Source of the DNA: Chloroflexota bacterium
Lineage (GTDB): Bacteria > Chloroflexota > Anaerolineae > Anaerolineales > VGOW01
Direction: 5' to 3'
Assembly: GCA_016197225.1 (NCBI GenBank)
Contig: JACPWC010000029.1
Location: forward strand, 1-64,000
Length of the DNA stretch: 64,000 nucleotides
The translations under genes were made by a program, and so were the position numbers. Below, piece after piece: positions 32,401 through 40,288 of the stretch. The notes beneath the pieces are model-generated. The model saw only the letters and a program-made list of their open reading frames with translations, was not told where the DNA came from and did not search any database. Numbering within the stretch: position 1 is the first letter of the stretch; each line of letters starts with the position of its first letter.

Positions 32401-33236
32401 TACGGAGCGTAGTGATCACCTTCGTCGTCGTCAGTTATAACACTTGCGCTTATCTCGAACGTTGCCTCGCCACTCTCCCGGGCCCAACCATCGTGGTTGA
32501 CAACGCTTCCACCGACGGCTCCGCTGAGTTGGCGACGATTCGCAACGAGCGCAATCTCGGTTTCGGGATGGCGGCCAACATCGGGATCAAAGCGGCGGTC
32601 ACACCCTGGATATTTCTTCTCAACCCCGACGTTCAACTGTTACCGACCAGCCTCCCGCCCCTCCTCGCCGCCACTCAGGACTCGCGAGTCGGCATAATCG
32701 GCCCGTCACTGATCTCCCAGAATGGGGATGGTCGCCGCCAGCGTTCGACGTTTCCCGACCCGACCCTTTGGCGCGCAGTGAAGCGTCACCTTTTCTTCGC
32801 TGAAACCATCGCCGCCCGCTTCAGCAGACTTCGGAAGTCTGTTGAGACTTCCGAAGTCTCTGTTGATTGGCTACTCGGCGCGGCCATGCTCATCCGCCGC
32901 GAGTGCTGGGCGCAGATCGGCGGCTTCGACGAGTCTATTTTCTTGTACGGCGAAGATTGGGATTTTTGCTACCGCGCCCGCCAGGCAGGCTGGCGAGTGT
33001 TATTCGCGCCCGAAGCGCAAGTCATTCATCACGGCAATGCCGCCGGGGAAACTTTCGGCGAAGATCGGCTGACGCGAGTGACTCTTTCCGAACTGTATGT
33101 GATCGAGAAACATTACGGCGCGCGTCAGGCTCAAGCCCATCGCCTGCTGGCGACTCTCGGCTCGGCCCTGCGCGCGCCGTTCTCTGAAAAGCACAGGCGC
33201 TTACTCAAGGCGCTTCTGATCGGAAGCAAGAATTAA
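32397..33236 (+). CDS. Glycosyltransferase family 2 with an embedded palindrome
   Basis: TFVVVSYNTCAYLERCL, TIVVDNASTDGSAEL, FLLNPDVQLL and FDESIFLYGEDWDFCYRARQAGWRVLFAPEAQVIHHG define a WbbL-like GT2. The start may be TTG 32397, overlapping the previous stop, or GTG 32412 with GGAG upstream. A perfect palindrome at 32826-32859 encodes LRKSVETSEVS just before VDWLLGAAMLIRR. It is the last gene of the glycan cluster on this strand. Confidence 0.84.
   Translation: MIRSVVITFVVVSYNTCAYLERCLATLPGPTIVVDNASTDGSAELATIRNERNLGFGMAANIGIKAAVTPWIFLLNPDVQLLPTSLPPLLAATQDSRVGIIGPSLISQNGDGRRQRSTFPDPTLWRAVKRHLFFAETIAARFSRLRKSVETSEVSVDWLLGAAMLIRRECWAQIGGFDESIFLYGEDWDFCYRARQAGWRVLFAPEAQVIHHGNAAGETFGEDRLTRVTLSELYVIEKHYGARQAQAHRLLATLGSALRAPFSEKHRRLLKALLIGSKN
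32826..32859 (+). repeat. Palindromic element inside a GT2 gene, in frame
   Basis: AGACTTCGGAAGTCT (32826-32840) and AGACTTCCGAAGTCT (32845-32859) are perfect 15-base arms around GTTG. Confidence 0.85.
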
Positions 33237-33325
33237 CCGCGAAGACGCCAAGACCGCGAAGATTTTTCTTGATCTCTTTGCGTCCGCCTGCCCCGCTTCT
33301 TTTTGCGGGGTTGCGCCTTCGCGGT
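33236..33325 (+). repeat. Intergenic palindrome, CGCAAAG family, copy 3
   Basis: ACCGCGAAGACGCCAAGACC is mirrored by CCTTCGCGGT and ATCTCTTTGCGTC. A separate CCCCGC/GCGGGG hairpin (33291-33310) has been added in the middle. It lies between convergent genes and may act as a bidirectional terminator. Confidence 0.65.
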
Positions 33326-33366
33326 GAAATCATTTTGGAAGTTGGGCTTTTGGGATTTGGGGTTTT

Positions 33367-34311
33367 CTACGCGGTGACTTTCCAGCGTGGCGTTTTCCCC
33401 GTCAACACCGCCGCCACTTCTTCGGCAATGTCAACCCCGGCGCGGGTCTGGGCCTCGGCGGTTTGCGCCCCGACGTGCGGCGTGCCGATCACTTTGGGAT
33501 GCGTCGTGAGCGGCGTGAGGCCCGGCGGCTCGGTCTCGAACACGTCAAGGGCGGCCCCGGCCACCTTGCCCGACTCCAACGCGGCCAGCAGTGCGGCTTC
33601 GTCAATCACCCCGCCCCGCGCCGCGCAGATCAGGCGCACGCCGTTTTTCATTCTGGCGAACGAGTCGGCGTTGATGAGATGTTTGGTTTGCGAGGTAAGG
33701 GGCGAGTGAATGGAAATGTAATCGGAGACGGCCAACAATTCGTCAAGGGTGGTGGGGTGCGCCTGCCGCTGGCGAACGTCATCGTCAGAGAGAAATGGGT
33801 CGTAAGCCATCACCCGCATGCCCAGAGCCACCGCGCGCCCGGCCACTGCCGCCCCAATCCGGCCAACGGCCACCAGGCCCAGCGTCTTGCCGTAAAGCTC
33901 GCTACCGCTCAAGCCGCTCTTCAGCCATTCGCCCTTTTTCAAGGCCGAGTCGGCGCGAGGGATTTCACGCGCCAGCGCCAACATCAGGCCCAGCGTCAGT
34001 TCGGCCACCGACACGGTGGCGGCCAGCGGTGAGTTGACAACGGTGATGCCTTTGGCCAGGGCCGCGGGCACGTCAATGTTGTCCACACCCACCCCGGCCC
34101 GGCCAATCACCTTCAGGCTCGTCCCGGCCTCAATCACTTTCGCCGTCACTTTGGTGCGACTGCGAACGACGAGGCCCTGATACTGCGGCAGGGCGGCGAT
34201 CAGTTCGTCGGCGGCGATCTTCGGTTGCGTCACCACCTCGGCCACGCCCTGGAGCAATTTGATGCCGTCTTCGGCAAGGCCGTCGGAAATTAAAACTTTA
34301 GGTTTGGTCAT
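33367..34311 (-). CDS. serA: D-3-phosphoglycerate dehydrogenase, short form
   Basis: GRAGVGVDNIDVPAA, LVAVGRIGAAVAGRAVALGM (NAD Rossmann motif) and the catalytic Arg (CAARGGVIDE), Glu (FETEPPG) and His (GTPHVGAQT) mark a D-2-hydroxyacid dehydrogenase. GTDNIDVPAA-like context favours phosphoglycerate dehydrogenase, the first step of serine synthesis. At 314 residues it lacks the C-terminal ACT domain, so allosteric serine control is unlikely. It sits six bases after the DprE1-like gene. Confidence 0.83.
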   Translation of the reverse strand: MTKPKVLISDGLAEDGIKLLQGVAEVVTQPKIAADELIAALPQYQGLVVRSRTKVTAKVIEAGTSLKVIGRAGVGVDNIDVPAALAKGITVVNSPLAATVSVAELTLGLMLALAREIPRADSALKKGEWLKSGLSGSELYGKTLGLVAVGRIGAAVAGRAVALGMRVMAYDPFLSDDDVRQRQAHPTTLDELLAVSDYISIHSPLTSQTKHLINADSFARMKNGVRLICAARGGVIDEAALLAALESGKVAGAALDVFETEPPGLTPLTTHPKVIGTPHVGAQTAEAQTRAGVDIAEEVAAVLTGKTPRWKVTA

Positions 34312-34317
34312 GGGTAT

Positions 34318-35745
34318 TTATCCTTTTTGATCCGGCGCACAGAACAAGCGCCGATAGAGTTCGGTTTGCAAGAGGCAGTTCGGGTCACAGCGGCGTTTGA
34401 ACTCGGCGAAGCGGGCCAGCGTTTTCTCGCCTAGCGACTTCGCCACCGCATGTGAAGTAAGTGTGCTGTCTTTGGCGAAGTAGAAGCGGCCATTTGCTTG
34501 AAGAACGATCTCGCTCAAGTCGTCGGTGAGTTCTTGCAGGGCGGCGCGATTGCCGTTCGTCACTTTGAAATCCATCGCCAGCGAGTAGCCGTCCACCGCG
34601 TGGGAAAGCAAAAACTTGTCGGGGCGGTGGCGCTTGACCACAGCCAGGTAGTTCGGGAGGCCGCGCCGCTGAGTCGTTTTGAGAATCTCGCCAAAGGCAT
34701 CGGCGGCGCTGGCGTTGGGAATAAAGCTCTGATATTGAATCAGCCCGTCGCGCCCGTACGACTTCTCCCAGTTCGGCACGTAGTCAAGCAGAAAATTGAA
34801 AGCCACGAGGGATTGCAGAAAAGTCTTGCGGTGGCTCAACGTGCGCGAGGCTACATATTTGGCCGTGTTGACCAAAGTGACGCCGGGGTTGTTGAAGAAC
34901 GGTCTCATGAACAGCCACAGCACCGACTTGGGAACCAGCCCGAAAAAAGTGTCGGGCAACACCTGATACTCGCGCCGGAGTGTTTGCATCGAACTGGCGT
35001 CTTCACCGTCGTGCAGGTAATGAGCGCGATGCACCTGCCCCCGGCCCAGGCCACTGCCGCCCCACGTGCCGTCTACCCAGCCCACCAGGTAATCGCTGTC
35101 CGACTTCAACGGCTCCATCTCATCAATCATCTGCCGCAAGTTTGGCGAGGCCCAGGCTTCCACCCACAGGTTGCCGGAGTAGATGCGCTTCAGCTTCAAG
35201 GTGATTGAGGTGAACACGCCCAGCACGCCCACGCCGCTGATCATGGCGTAAAACAAATCGTCGTCGGGCGTGCAGGTGATTTCTTCGCCGGTCGGCAGTA
35301 ACGCGGTGAACTCAAGGACGTGCTCGCCGATTGGCCCGGCGACGTAGTTGTTCTTGCCGTGAATGTTCATGCCGAGACAGCCGCCGAGGGTGGGGAACAT
35401 GGTTCCGGGAACAACCGGCGGCCACCACCCATCCTCTAACGTGTGCTCCCACAAGCGTTGAATCGTCACACCCGGTTCAACTTTGATCACCCCCGTCTCC
35501 GGATTCCACTCCAGAATCCGATTCATGCGTTGCAGGTCGAGGACGATTTGGCCGCCGTTGAGAGAAGCGTCGACGTAACTGCGCCCCGCCCCGCGCAAGC
35601 CGAGGCTGAAACCGCTTTGCGCCGCCTGCCGAAACAGTCCGGCGATTTGCTCAACGTGAGTTGGACGGTAGAGGTAAGCGGGACTGCCGAGCGAGCGGCC
35701 AAAGTTTTGCAGAAGCGTCAGACGATCAAGAGAGGGAAAGGACAT
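34318..35745 (-). CDS. dprE1: DprE1-like FAD oxidoreductase (polyprenylphospho-ribose 2-oxidase)
   Basis: An FAD-binding PCMH domain (LRGAGRSYVDASLNGG, MNIHGKNNYVAGPIGEHV) and a C-terminal part (YGRDGLIQYQSFIPNASA, FYFAKDSTLTSHAVAKSL) follow mycobacterial DprE1 from end to end. DprE1 oxidises decaprenylphospho-beta-D-ribose in the first half of its epimerisation to arabinose. The segment aligned with the benzothiazinone-target Cys387 reads GYSLAMDF, so that cysteine is Ala here. The DprE2-like partner lies just upstream. I choose ATG 35745 over the longer frame from 35784, which enters a repeat. Confidence 0.8.
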   Translation of the reverse strand: MSFPSLDRLTLLQNFGRSLGSPAYLYRPTHVEQIAGLFRQAAQSGFSLGLRGAGRSYVDASLNGGQIVLDLQRMNRILEWNPETGVIKVEPGVTIQRLWEHTLEDGWWPPVVPGTMFPTLGGCLGMNIHGKNNYVAGPIGEHVLEFTALLPTGEEITCTPDDDLFYAMISGVGVLGVFTSITLKLKRIYSGNLWVEAWASPNLRQMIDEMEPLKSDSDYLVGWVDGTWGGSGLGRGQVHRAHYLHDGEDASSMQTLRREYQVLPDTFFGLVPKSVLWLFMRPFFNNPGVTLVNTAKYVASRTLSHRKTFLQSLVAFNFLLDYVPNWEKSYGRDGLIQYQSFIPNASAADAFGEILKTTQRRGLPNYLAVVKRHRPDKFLLSHAVDGYSLAMDFKVTNGNRAALQELTDDLSEIVLQANGRFYFAKDSTLTSHAVAKSLGEKTLARFAEFKRRCDPNCLLQTELYRRLFCAPDQKG

Positions 35746-35764
35746 GAAGGCGATGATGGATGAT

Positions 35765-35814
35765 GGACGACACACAACTGACAACGGTCGTCAACCGTCT
35801 GTCGTCCGTCGTCT
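35765..35814 (+). repeat. GACGAC/GTCGTC palindromic repeat between dprE2 and dprE1
   Basis: GGACGACACACAACTGACAA is loosely mirrored by CGTCTGTCGTCCGTCGTC. It belongs to the same unit family as 30528 and 56305, and overlaps the stop region of the DprE2-like gene. Confidence 0.6.
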
Positions 35815-36583
35815 AAATAGATAGCCGCCGGAAGATGAACGACGGGATGTGGCGGATGACGAACATCATCAGCCCCCAGCGGGCCGGGATGTAAATGGAC
35901 TGCTTGCGGCGCTTGATGGCCGACCAAACGTCGGCGGCGACTTGCTCAGCCGAGATGACCCACATTCTGCGCTTGACGCCTTTGAGCATGTCGGTATCAA
36001 CCATACCCGGTTTGACTGTAAGCACATGCACGCCTTTGCGCGACAGACGATTACGCAAGCCTTCGAGATAGGTGGTGAGCGCCGCTTTGCTGGAGTTGTA
36101 AACGGGGTTGATGACGCGCCCGCGATCCCCGGCCACCGACGAGATGCCTATAATGTGGCCGCCGCCCGTTCGTTCAAACATCGTCGCCGCCTGATCCAGC
36201 CAGGCCATCGCGCCCAGCACATTCACCTCAATCATCGCCTTGTCTTTCTCGAAGTTGAACTCCGAGAGGCCGGCGGGCGGCATTACGCCTGAGGCATATA
36301 CAACAACGTCAATACGACCCAGGTCACGCAGGATAGATTGAAAGAGCGGCTGGGCTTGATCGAATTGAGTCACGTCATGTGGATAGGCGAAAGCGCGGCG
36401 CTGGTCGAGTTGAGTGTTGATCGCATCGCAAATCTGGTGGAGGCGGTCGGCGCGACGGGCGACGAGGGCCACGGCGTAGCCCTCGCGGGCCAGGCGGCGG
36501 GCCACTGCCTCGCCAATGCCCGACGACGCGCCGACGACGATTGCGCCTTGTGTGGGTTGAAGGGTTGAAGAGTTTGAGGCCAT
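35813..36583 (-). CDS. dprE2: DprE2-like short-chain dehydrogenase (polyprenylphospho-2-keto-sugar reductase)
   Basis: VVGASSGIGEAVARRL is the SDR nucleotide motif. The catalytic Ser and YxxxK lie in ISSVAGDRGRVINPVYNSSKAAL. The C-terminus, LMMFVIRHIPSFIFRRLSI, closely matches the distinctive end of mycobacterial DprE2. DprE2 reduces the 2-keto intermediate to polyprenylphospho-arabinose, the arabinosyl donor. The start is ATG 36583. Gene order dprE2-dprE1-serA on this strand suggests one transcript. Confidence 0.78.
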   Translation of the reverse strand: MASNSSTLQPTQGAIVVGASSGIGEAVARRLAREGYAVALVARRADRLHQICDAINTQLDQRRAFAYPHDVTQFDQAQPLFQSILRDLGRIDVVVYASGVMPPAGLSEFNFEKDKAMIEVNVLGAMAWLDQAATMFERTGGGHIIGISSVAGDRGRVINPVYNSSKAALTTYLEGLRNRLSRKGVHVLTVKPGMVDTDMLKGVKRRMWVISAEQVAADVWSAIKRRKQSIYIPARWGLMMFVIRHIPSFIFRRLSI

Positions 36584-36610
36584 GATGGATAAAGACAAAA
36601 CAGAAGCTTT

Positions 36611-36668
36611 CACCGCAAAGACGCAAAGAGCGCAAAGTTTTCTTCGCGTTCTTTGCGCCTTCGCGGTT
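36611..36668 (+). repeat. Intergenic palindrome, CGCAAAG family, copy 4 (best preserved)
   Basis: CACCGCAAAGACGCAAAGAG is mirrored by TTCTTTGCGCCTTCGCGGTT. It lies between argS and the DprE2-like gene. Confidence 0.8.
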
Positions 36669-36680
36669 CAAGTCACATAG

Positions 36681-38489
36681 TCACATCACATCCGGCGCCT
36701 GAATGTTGAGCAGGCGCAGAGCATTGGCCAGCGTTTGCCGCGCGGCGGCCACCAGCCGCAGGCGGGCGTTCTTCACCTGCTCGCTCTCGGCTTGCAGAAC
36801 CGGCGTGCTGTGATAAAAACTGTGGAAGGTCTTGGCAAGTTCGTAAGCGTAGCTCGCCATGTGCAATGGCTTGTATTCCTGCGCCGCCAATTGCACCGTA
36901 GCCGGGAAACGCGAAAGCAGATCGATTAGCTCCGCCTCATGCTGGGTGAGCGGATAATCAAACAAAGCCGAAGACGGTGGAACGTTCTCAGCTTTCTTCA
37001 AGATGCTGTTCGCCCGGACGTAAGCATTTTGGATGTAAGGTGCGGTCTTGCCATCAAAGTTGAGCACCTCTTCCCACTTGAAGACAATGTCACGCGAATT
37101 ATCCACTTCCAGCATGGCGTAGACAATTGCGCCCTGCCCCACCTTGCGCGCCACGCCGTTGCGCTGTTCCTCGGAAAGGTCGGGATTCTTCTCGGCGATG
37201 ATGGCCTGCACTCGCCGGTACGCCTCGTCGGCGACATCGGTGAAATAGACAACGTTGCCTTTGCGCGACGACATGGCGCCTTCCGGCAGTGTCACCACGC
37301 CGTAAGCCAAGTGATGGCATTTGGCCGCCTGCGGAAAACCCCACAGCTCGAGAATTTTAAAAGCTTGCTGTAGATGCAGGCTCTGCCGGCTGTCTACCAC
37401 ATAGATTGAGCGGTCAACGTGATACTTCTCAAACTTTTGCTTGGCCAGCGCCAGGTCCTTGGTCAGGTAAAGTGTCGTGCCGTCGCTCCGCAAGATAACG
37501 CCCGTCCGATACTTTTCCTTCTTCAGGCCCAACTTCTCGTCAATCTTCACTATCACCGGGCCGCCCGTGGGCCGCTCGTCATCACCAATGCCGCGCTCGA
37601 TCAATTCCTTCACAATCTCTTTGCCGGGCAGGCTGGCTTCGCTCTCGAAGAAGAACACATCAATCTTGATGCCCAACATCTTCAGAATGTCGTCCAGTTC
37701 GTCCAGGCTCCACTGGCGTGTCATCCGCCACAACTCTCGAATCTCAGGATCACCCGCGTCCCACAGTCGGTATACGTCGCGCCGCTCGGCGTCGTAGACC
37801 TCGCGTTGCGCCTTCTCTTCCGCTGTTTCATTCTCCTTTAGAGTCACCAGTGCATTGGCTTCAGTGTAAATCTTGGCCAGCCAGCGCCCGCGCTCGTGCA
37901 CGCCTTGCGGCTCCTGGCCGCGATAAAACTTGCGATACGCCCAAACGCAGGTGAGCACGCCCAACCCTTCGTCGCCTGGATACGAAGCCCGAACCGTGTC
38001 GAACCCAGCGAACTCCACCAGCCGGGCCAGGGCTTCACCTAACAAGGCATTGCGCGCATGGCCGATGTGAAACGAGTGATGGGTGTTCGGTTGGGCATAC
38101 TCCACCATCACCCGCTCGCCCTTCGGCGCTCCACGACCAAAATCGTTGCCCCCGACAACGGCGGCTTCCACCACGCGGGCGGCGTAAGTGGCCGTATCAA
38201 AATAAAAGTTGACGTAGGCTTTGTCGGCGGCCACACGCGAAAAACCGGCGAGCGCACCCAACTGTTCAGTCACCAGCGCCGCCAACTCCTGCGCCCGCGC
38301 CGGAACGTTCACCTTCTTACCTGAGCGCGCCTCGGCGGCGGCGGCCTGAAAGCAAACGTTCGTGCCGATGCCCCACTGCCCGGCAAACGGAGTCGGTTGC
38401 CACTTCACCTCGCCCGCGCCGGAAATGCCCAGCCCGGCCAGGATGCCGGTAATTTTGTCCCCAATAGTTGCCAGATCACTTTCAAACAT
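36681..38489 (-). CDS. argS: Arginyl-tRNA synthetase
   Basis: The N-terminal additional domain (about residues 1-120) is followed by the class I core with HIGH (in SFHIGHARN), the MSSRKGNVV loop in place of KMSKS, and the C-terminal DALR anticodon-binding domain ending LANALRLLNIQAPDVM. It charges tRNA-Arg. The 602-residue length is slightly above average. A perfect 9-bp palindrome lies 20 bases upstream of its ATG. Confidence 0.93.
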   Translation of the reverse strand: MFESDLATIGDKITGILAGLGISGAGEVKWQPTPFAGQWGIGTNVCFQAAAAEARSGKKVNVPARAQELAALVTEQLGALAGFSRVAADKAYVNFYFDTATYAARVVEAAVVGGNDFGRGAPKGERVMVEYAQPNTHHSFHIGHARNALLGEALARLVEFAGFDTVRASYPGDEGLGVLTCVWAYRKFYRGQEPQGVHERGRWLAKIYTEANALVTLKENETAEEKAQREVYDAERRDVYRLWDAGDPEIRELWRMTRQWSLDELDDILKMLGIKIDVFFFESEASLPGKEIVKELIERGIGDDERPTGGPVIVKIDEKLGLKKEKYRTGVILRSDGTTLYLTKDLALAKQKFEKYHVDRSIYVVDSRQSLHLQQAFKILELWGFPQAAKCHHLAYGVVTLPEGAMSSRKGNVVYFTDVADEAYRRVQAIIAEKNPDLSEEQRNGVARKVGQGAIVYAMLEVDNSRDIVFKWEEVLNFDGKTAPYIQNAYVRANSILKKAENVPPSSALFDYPLTQHEAELIDLLSRFPATVQLAAQEYKPLHMASYAYELAKTFHSFYHSTPVLQAESEQVKNARLRLVAAARQTLANALRLLNIQAPDVM

Positions 38490-38508
38490 TGCTACTCCAA
38501 GATAGAAA

Positions 38509-38529
38509 CACCGAGTGGTTCACTCGGTG
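38509..38529 (+). repeat. Palindrome in the argS leader
   Basis: CACCGAGTG (38509-38517), GTT, CACTCGGTG (38521-38529) form a perfect 9-bp hairpin on either strand, 20 bases upstream of the argS ATG. Confidence 0.7.
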
Positions 38530-38567
38530 CATTGCCAAAATTGTAACATGAATGGCCTCACACCCTG

Positions 38568-38573
38568 TATAAT
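38568..38573 (+). promoter_or_regulatory. -10 box upstream of the first DinB-like gene
   Basis: TATAAT lies 26 bases before the ATG at 38599, with an AAAAGGAG ribosome-binding site between. No clear -35. Confidence 0.45.
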
Positions 38574-38598
38574 TCAATCCCGACGAAAAGGAGCGCAC

Positions 38599-39120
38599 AT
38601 GCCCGACCGCAAAGAATTGATTCTCAAACGACTGGCTGAGGAGGGCGCAAAGACCGTCACCTTTTTCAAAGGGTTGGCCGACTCACAATGGGGGCAACAG
38701 GTGTACACCACCGGCCCGGAATGGCGCATCCGCGAATTGTTGGCGCACTTCGTGAGCGCCGAGCGGACGTTTGTGTTGTACGGCCACGACATTCTGGCTG
38801 GCGGCTCCGGTGCGCCCGAAGATTTTGTGATTGACGAGTTCAACGCGACCCAGGTGAGCGGGCTAAAAGAGGCGACGACGGCTAACCTGATTCAGCAGTT
38901 TGAAGCCGCCCGGACCGAGATCGTCGAAATCGCTCAAAGCATGGCCGACGCCGACTTCGACCGGGTTGGCCGCCACCCCTGGTTTGGCCGGGTTCCGCTG
39001 GAGAACATGCTCAAGCTCATCTATCGCCACAACATGATCCACCAGCGCGACATCGCCAAAGCGCTTGAAACCGGCCAGCCTGTGCCGCATGTGGATGTTG
39101 CGCCACCGACAGCAAGCTAG
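38599..39120 (+). CDS. DinB-like four-helix protein, copy 1
   Basis: A 173-residue all-helical protein. WRIRELLAHFVSAER and the late RHNMIHQRDIAKAL resemble the DinB/maleylpyruvate-isomerase fold, in which His residues bind a metal and thiols such as bacillithiol or mycothiol may be used. I choose ATG 38599 with AAAGGAG upstream. It is clearly paralogous to 40934-41410: both share a W..R..LAH segment, (P)EDF, FN, ADADFD and GRH. The AAA/DUF4276 pair separates them. Confidence 0.75.
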   Translation: MPDRKELILKRLAEEGAKTVTFFKGLADSQWGQQVYTTGPEWRIRELLAHFVSAERTFVLYGHDILAGGSGAPEDFVIDEFNATQVSGLKEATTANLIQQFEAARTEIVEIAQSMADADFDRVGRHPWFGRVPLENMLKLIYRHNMIHQRDIAKALETGQPVPHVDVAPPTAS

Positions 39121-39133
39121 GAGGCAATAATTT

Positions 39134-40288
39134 ATGAGCATCCAAAGGCTTGAAATCGAAGGTTTTCGTTCGCTCCAAAGCGTAACTTGGGAACCTGGCC
39201 CTCTCAATGTGTTGATCGGCGTCAATGGTTCAGGTAAATCCAATTTGCTACGCGCCCTGCAACTATTGAAGAGCGCCGCCGATGGCAAACTCTCAGAAAG
39301 TGTTCGCGCTGCTGGAGGAATGGTGCCGTTATTGTGGGACGGGCAGGTCAATGCAATAAAGTTCAGTTTGCAACTCACGTCCCCTGCCGCCACTTATGAA
39401 CTCGTCGCAAATCGTTTGGGGCAAAGCGGAGCCTTCTACATCGAAAGTGAATTCCTAATAGCAAATGGCGACCCTGCTCAAAAAGTCCTGGAACGCACAA
39501 GAACGCGAGCTGCTGTTTTAAATGCCCAGCAAGTTAAGCTAGAACTTAATGCTGAAGCATTTGATGAAGATGAGCCTCTAATCGCATTCAGACCGGTTTC
39601 GGAACTGAATCAACCCTTTTCAAGACTCCAAAGGGCAATAGCAAACTTTTACATTTACCATGATGTGCGCGTGGATAGCGACTCGGAAATGCGACGTGCT
39701 ACCGTCTCACGCCGCGATTTGCGCGTTGACCCGGACGGAAGCAATCTAATCTCAGTTTTGCACACGCTTTACACAAACGACCGGTACTTCAAAGATGAAT
39801 TAAACGCGGCAATGAAAGCCGCCTTCGGTGATGAGTTTGAGGAGTTAGTCTTCCCGCCCGCTGAGGATGGTCGTATCCAACTCCGTTTACGCTGGCGTTC
39901 TCTGCGCCGTGAGCAATCGGCCAGCGACCTCTCGGATGGCACACTGCGCTTTCTATTTTTACTCACTGTATTGGCCGGATCGGCCGGTTCGGACCCGCCG
40001 TCGCTCATTGCCATAGACGAGCCGGAAACCGGCCTGCACCCCAGCATGTTGCCGCTCATCGCCGAATACGCAACCGACGCGGCCCGTTACACGCAAGTGA
40101 TCTTCACTACTCACTCGCCGCAATTTCTAAATGGATTCAAAGGGCGAGCCGATATTACAACAATAGTAGAGTCGATTGAAGGCAAATCTCGTTTGCGACG
40201 ATTGCCCGAAGCCGAGCTAAGTCGCTGGCTAGAACATTTTCAATTGGGCGATTTGATGTTGTCGGGAGAACTAGAGAGTATCGAATGA
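39134..40288 (+). CDS. AAA ATPase, OLD/SMC-like (AAA_21)
   Basis: Walker A GVNGSGKSN (residues 29-37), an ABC-type signature (SASDLSDGTLRFL), Walker B LIAIDEPETGLHP with Asp295-Glu296, and the H-loop FTTHSPQFLNGF make a complete SMC/OLD-type ATPase. There is no nuclease domain in this protein. The next gene, overlapping by four bases, encodes a DUF4276/Toprim-like protein, so the two split the parts of an OLD nuclease between them. Base composition is visibly more AT-rich than the surrounding genes, which suggests acquisition. Confidence 0.87.
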   Translation: MSIQRLEIEGFRSLQSVTWEPGPLNVLIGVNGSGKSNLLRALQLLKSAADGKLSESVRAAGGMVPLLWDGQVNAIKFSLQLTSPAATYELVANRLGQSGAFYIESEFLIANGDPAQKVLERTRTRAAVLNAQQVKLELNAEAFDEDEPLIAFRPVSELNQPFSRLQRAIANFYIYHDVRVDSDSEMRRATVSRRDLRVDPDGSNLISVLHTLYTNDRYFKDELNAAMKAAFGDEFEELVFPPAEDGRIQLRLRWRSLRREQSASDLSDGTLRFLFLLTVLAGSAGSDPPSLIAIDEPETGLHPSMLPLIAEYATDAARYTQVIFTTHSPQFLNGFKGRADITTIVESIEGKSRLRRLPEAELSRWLEHFQLGDLMLSGELESIE

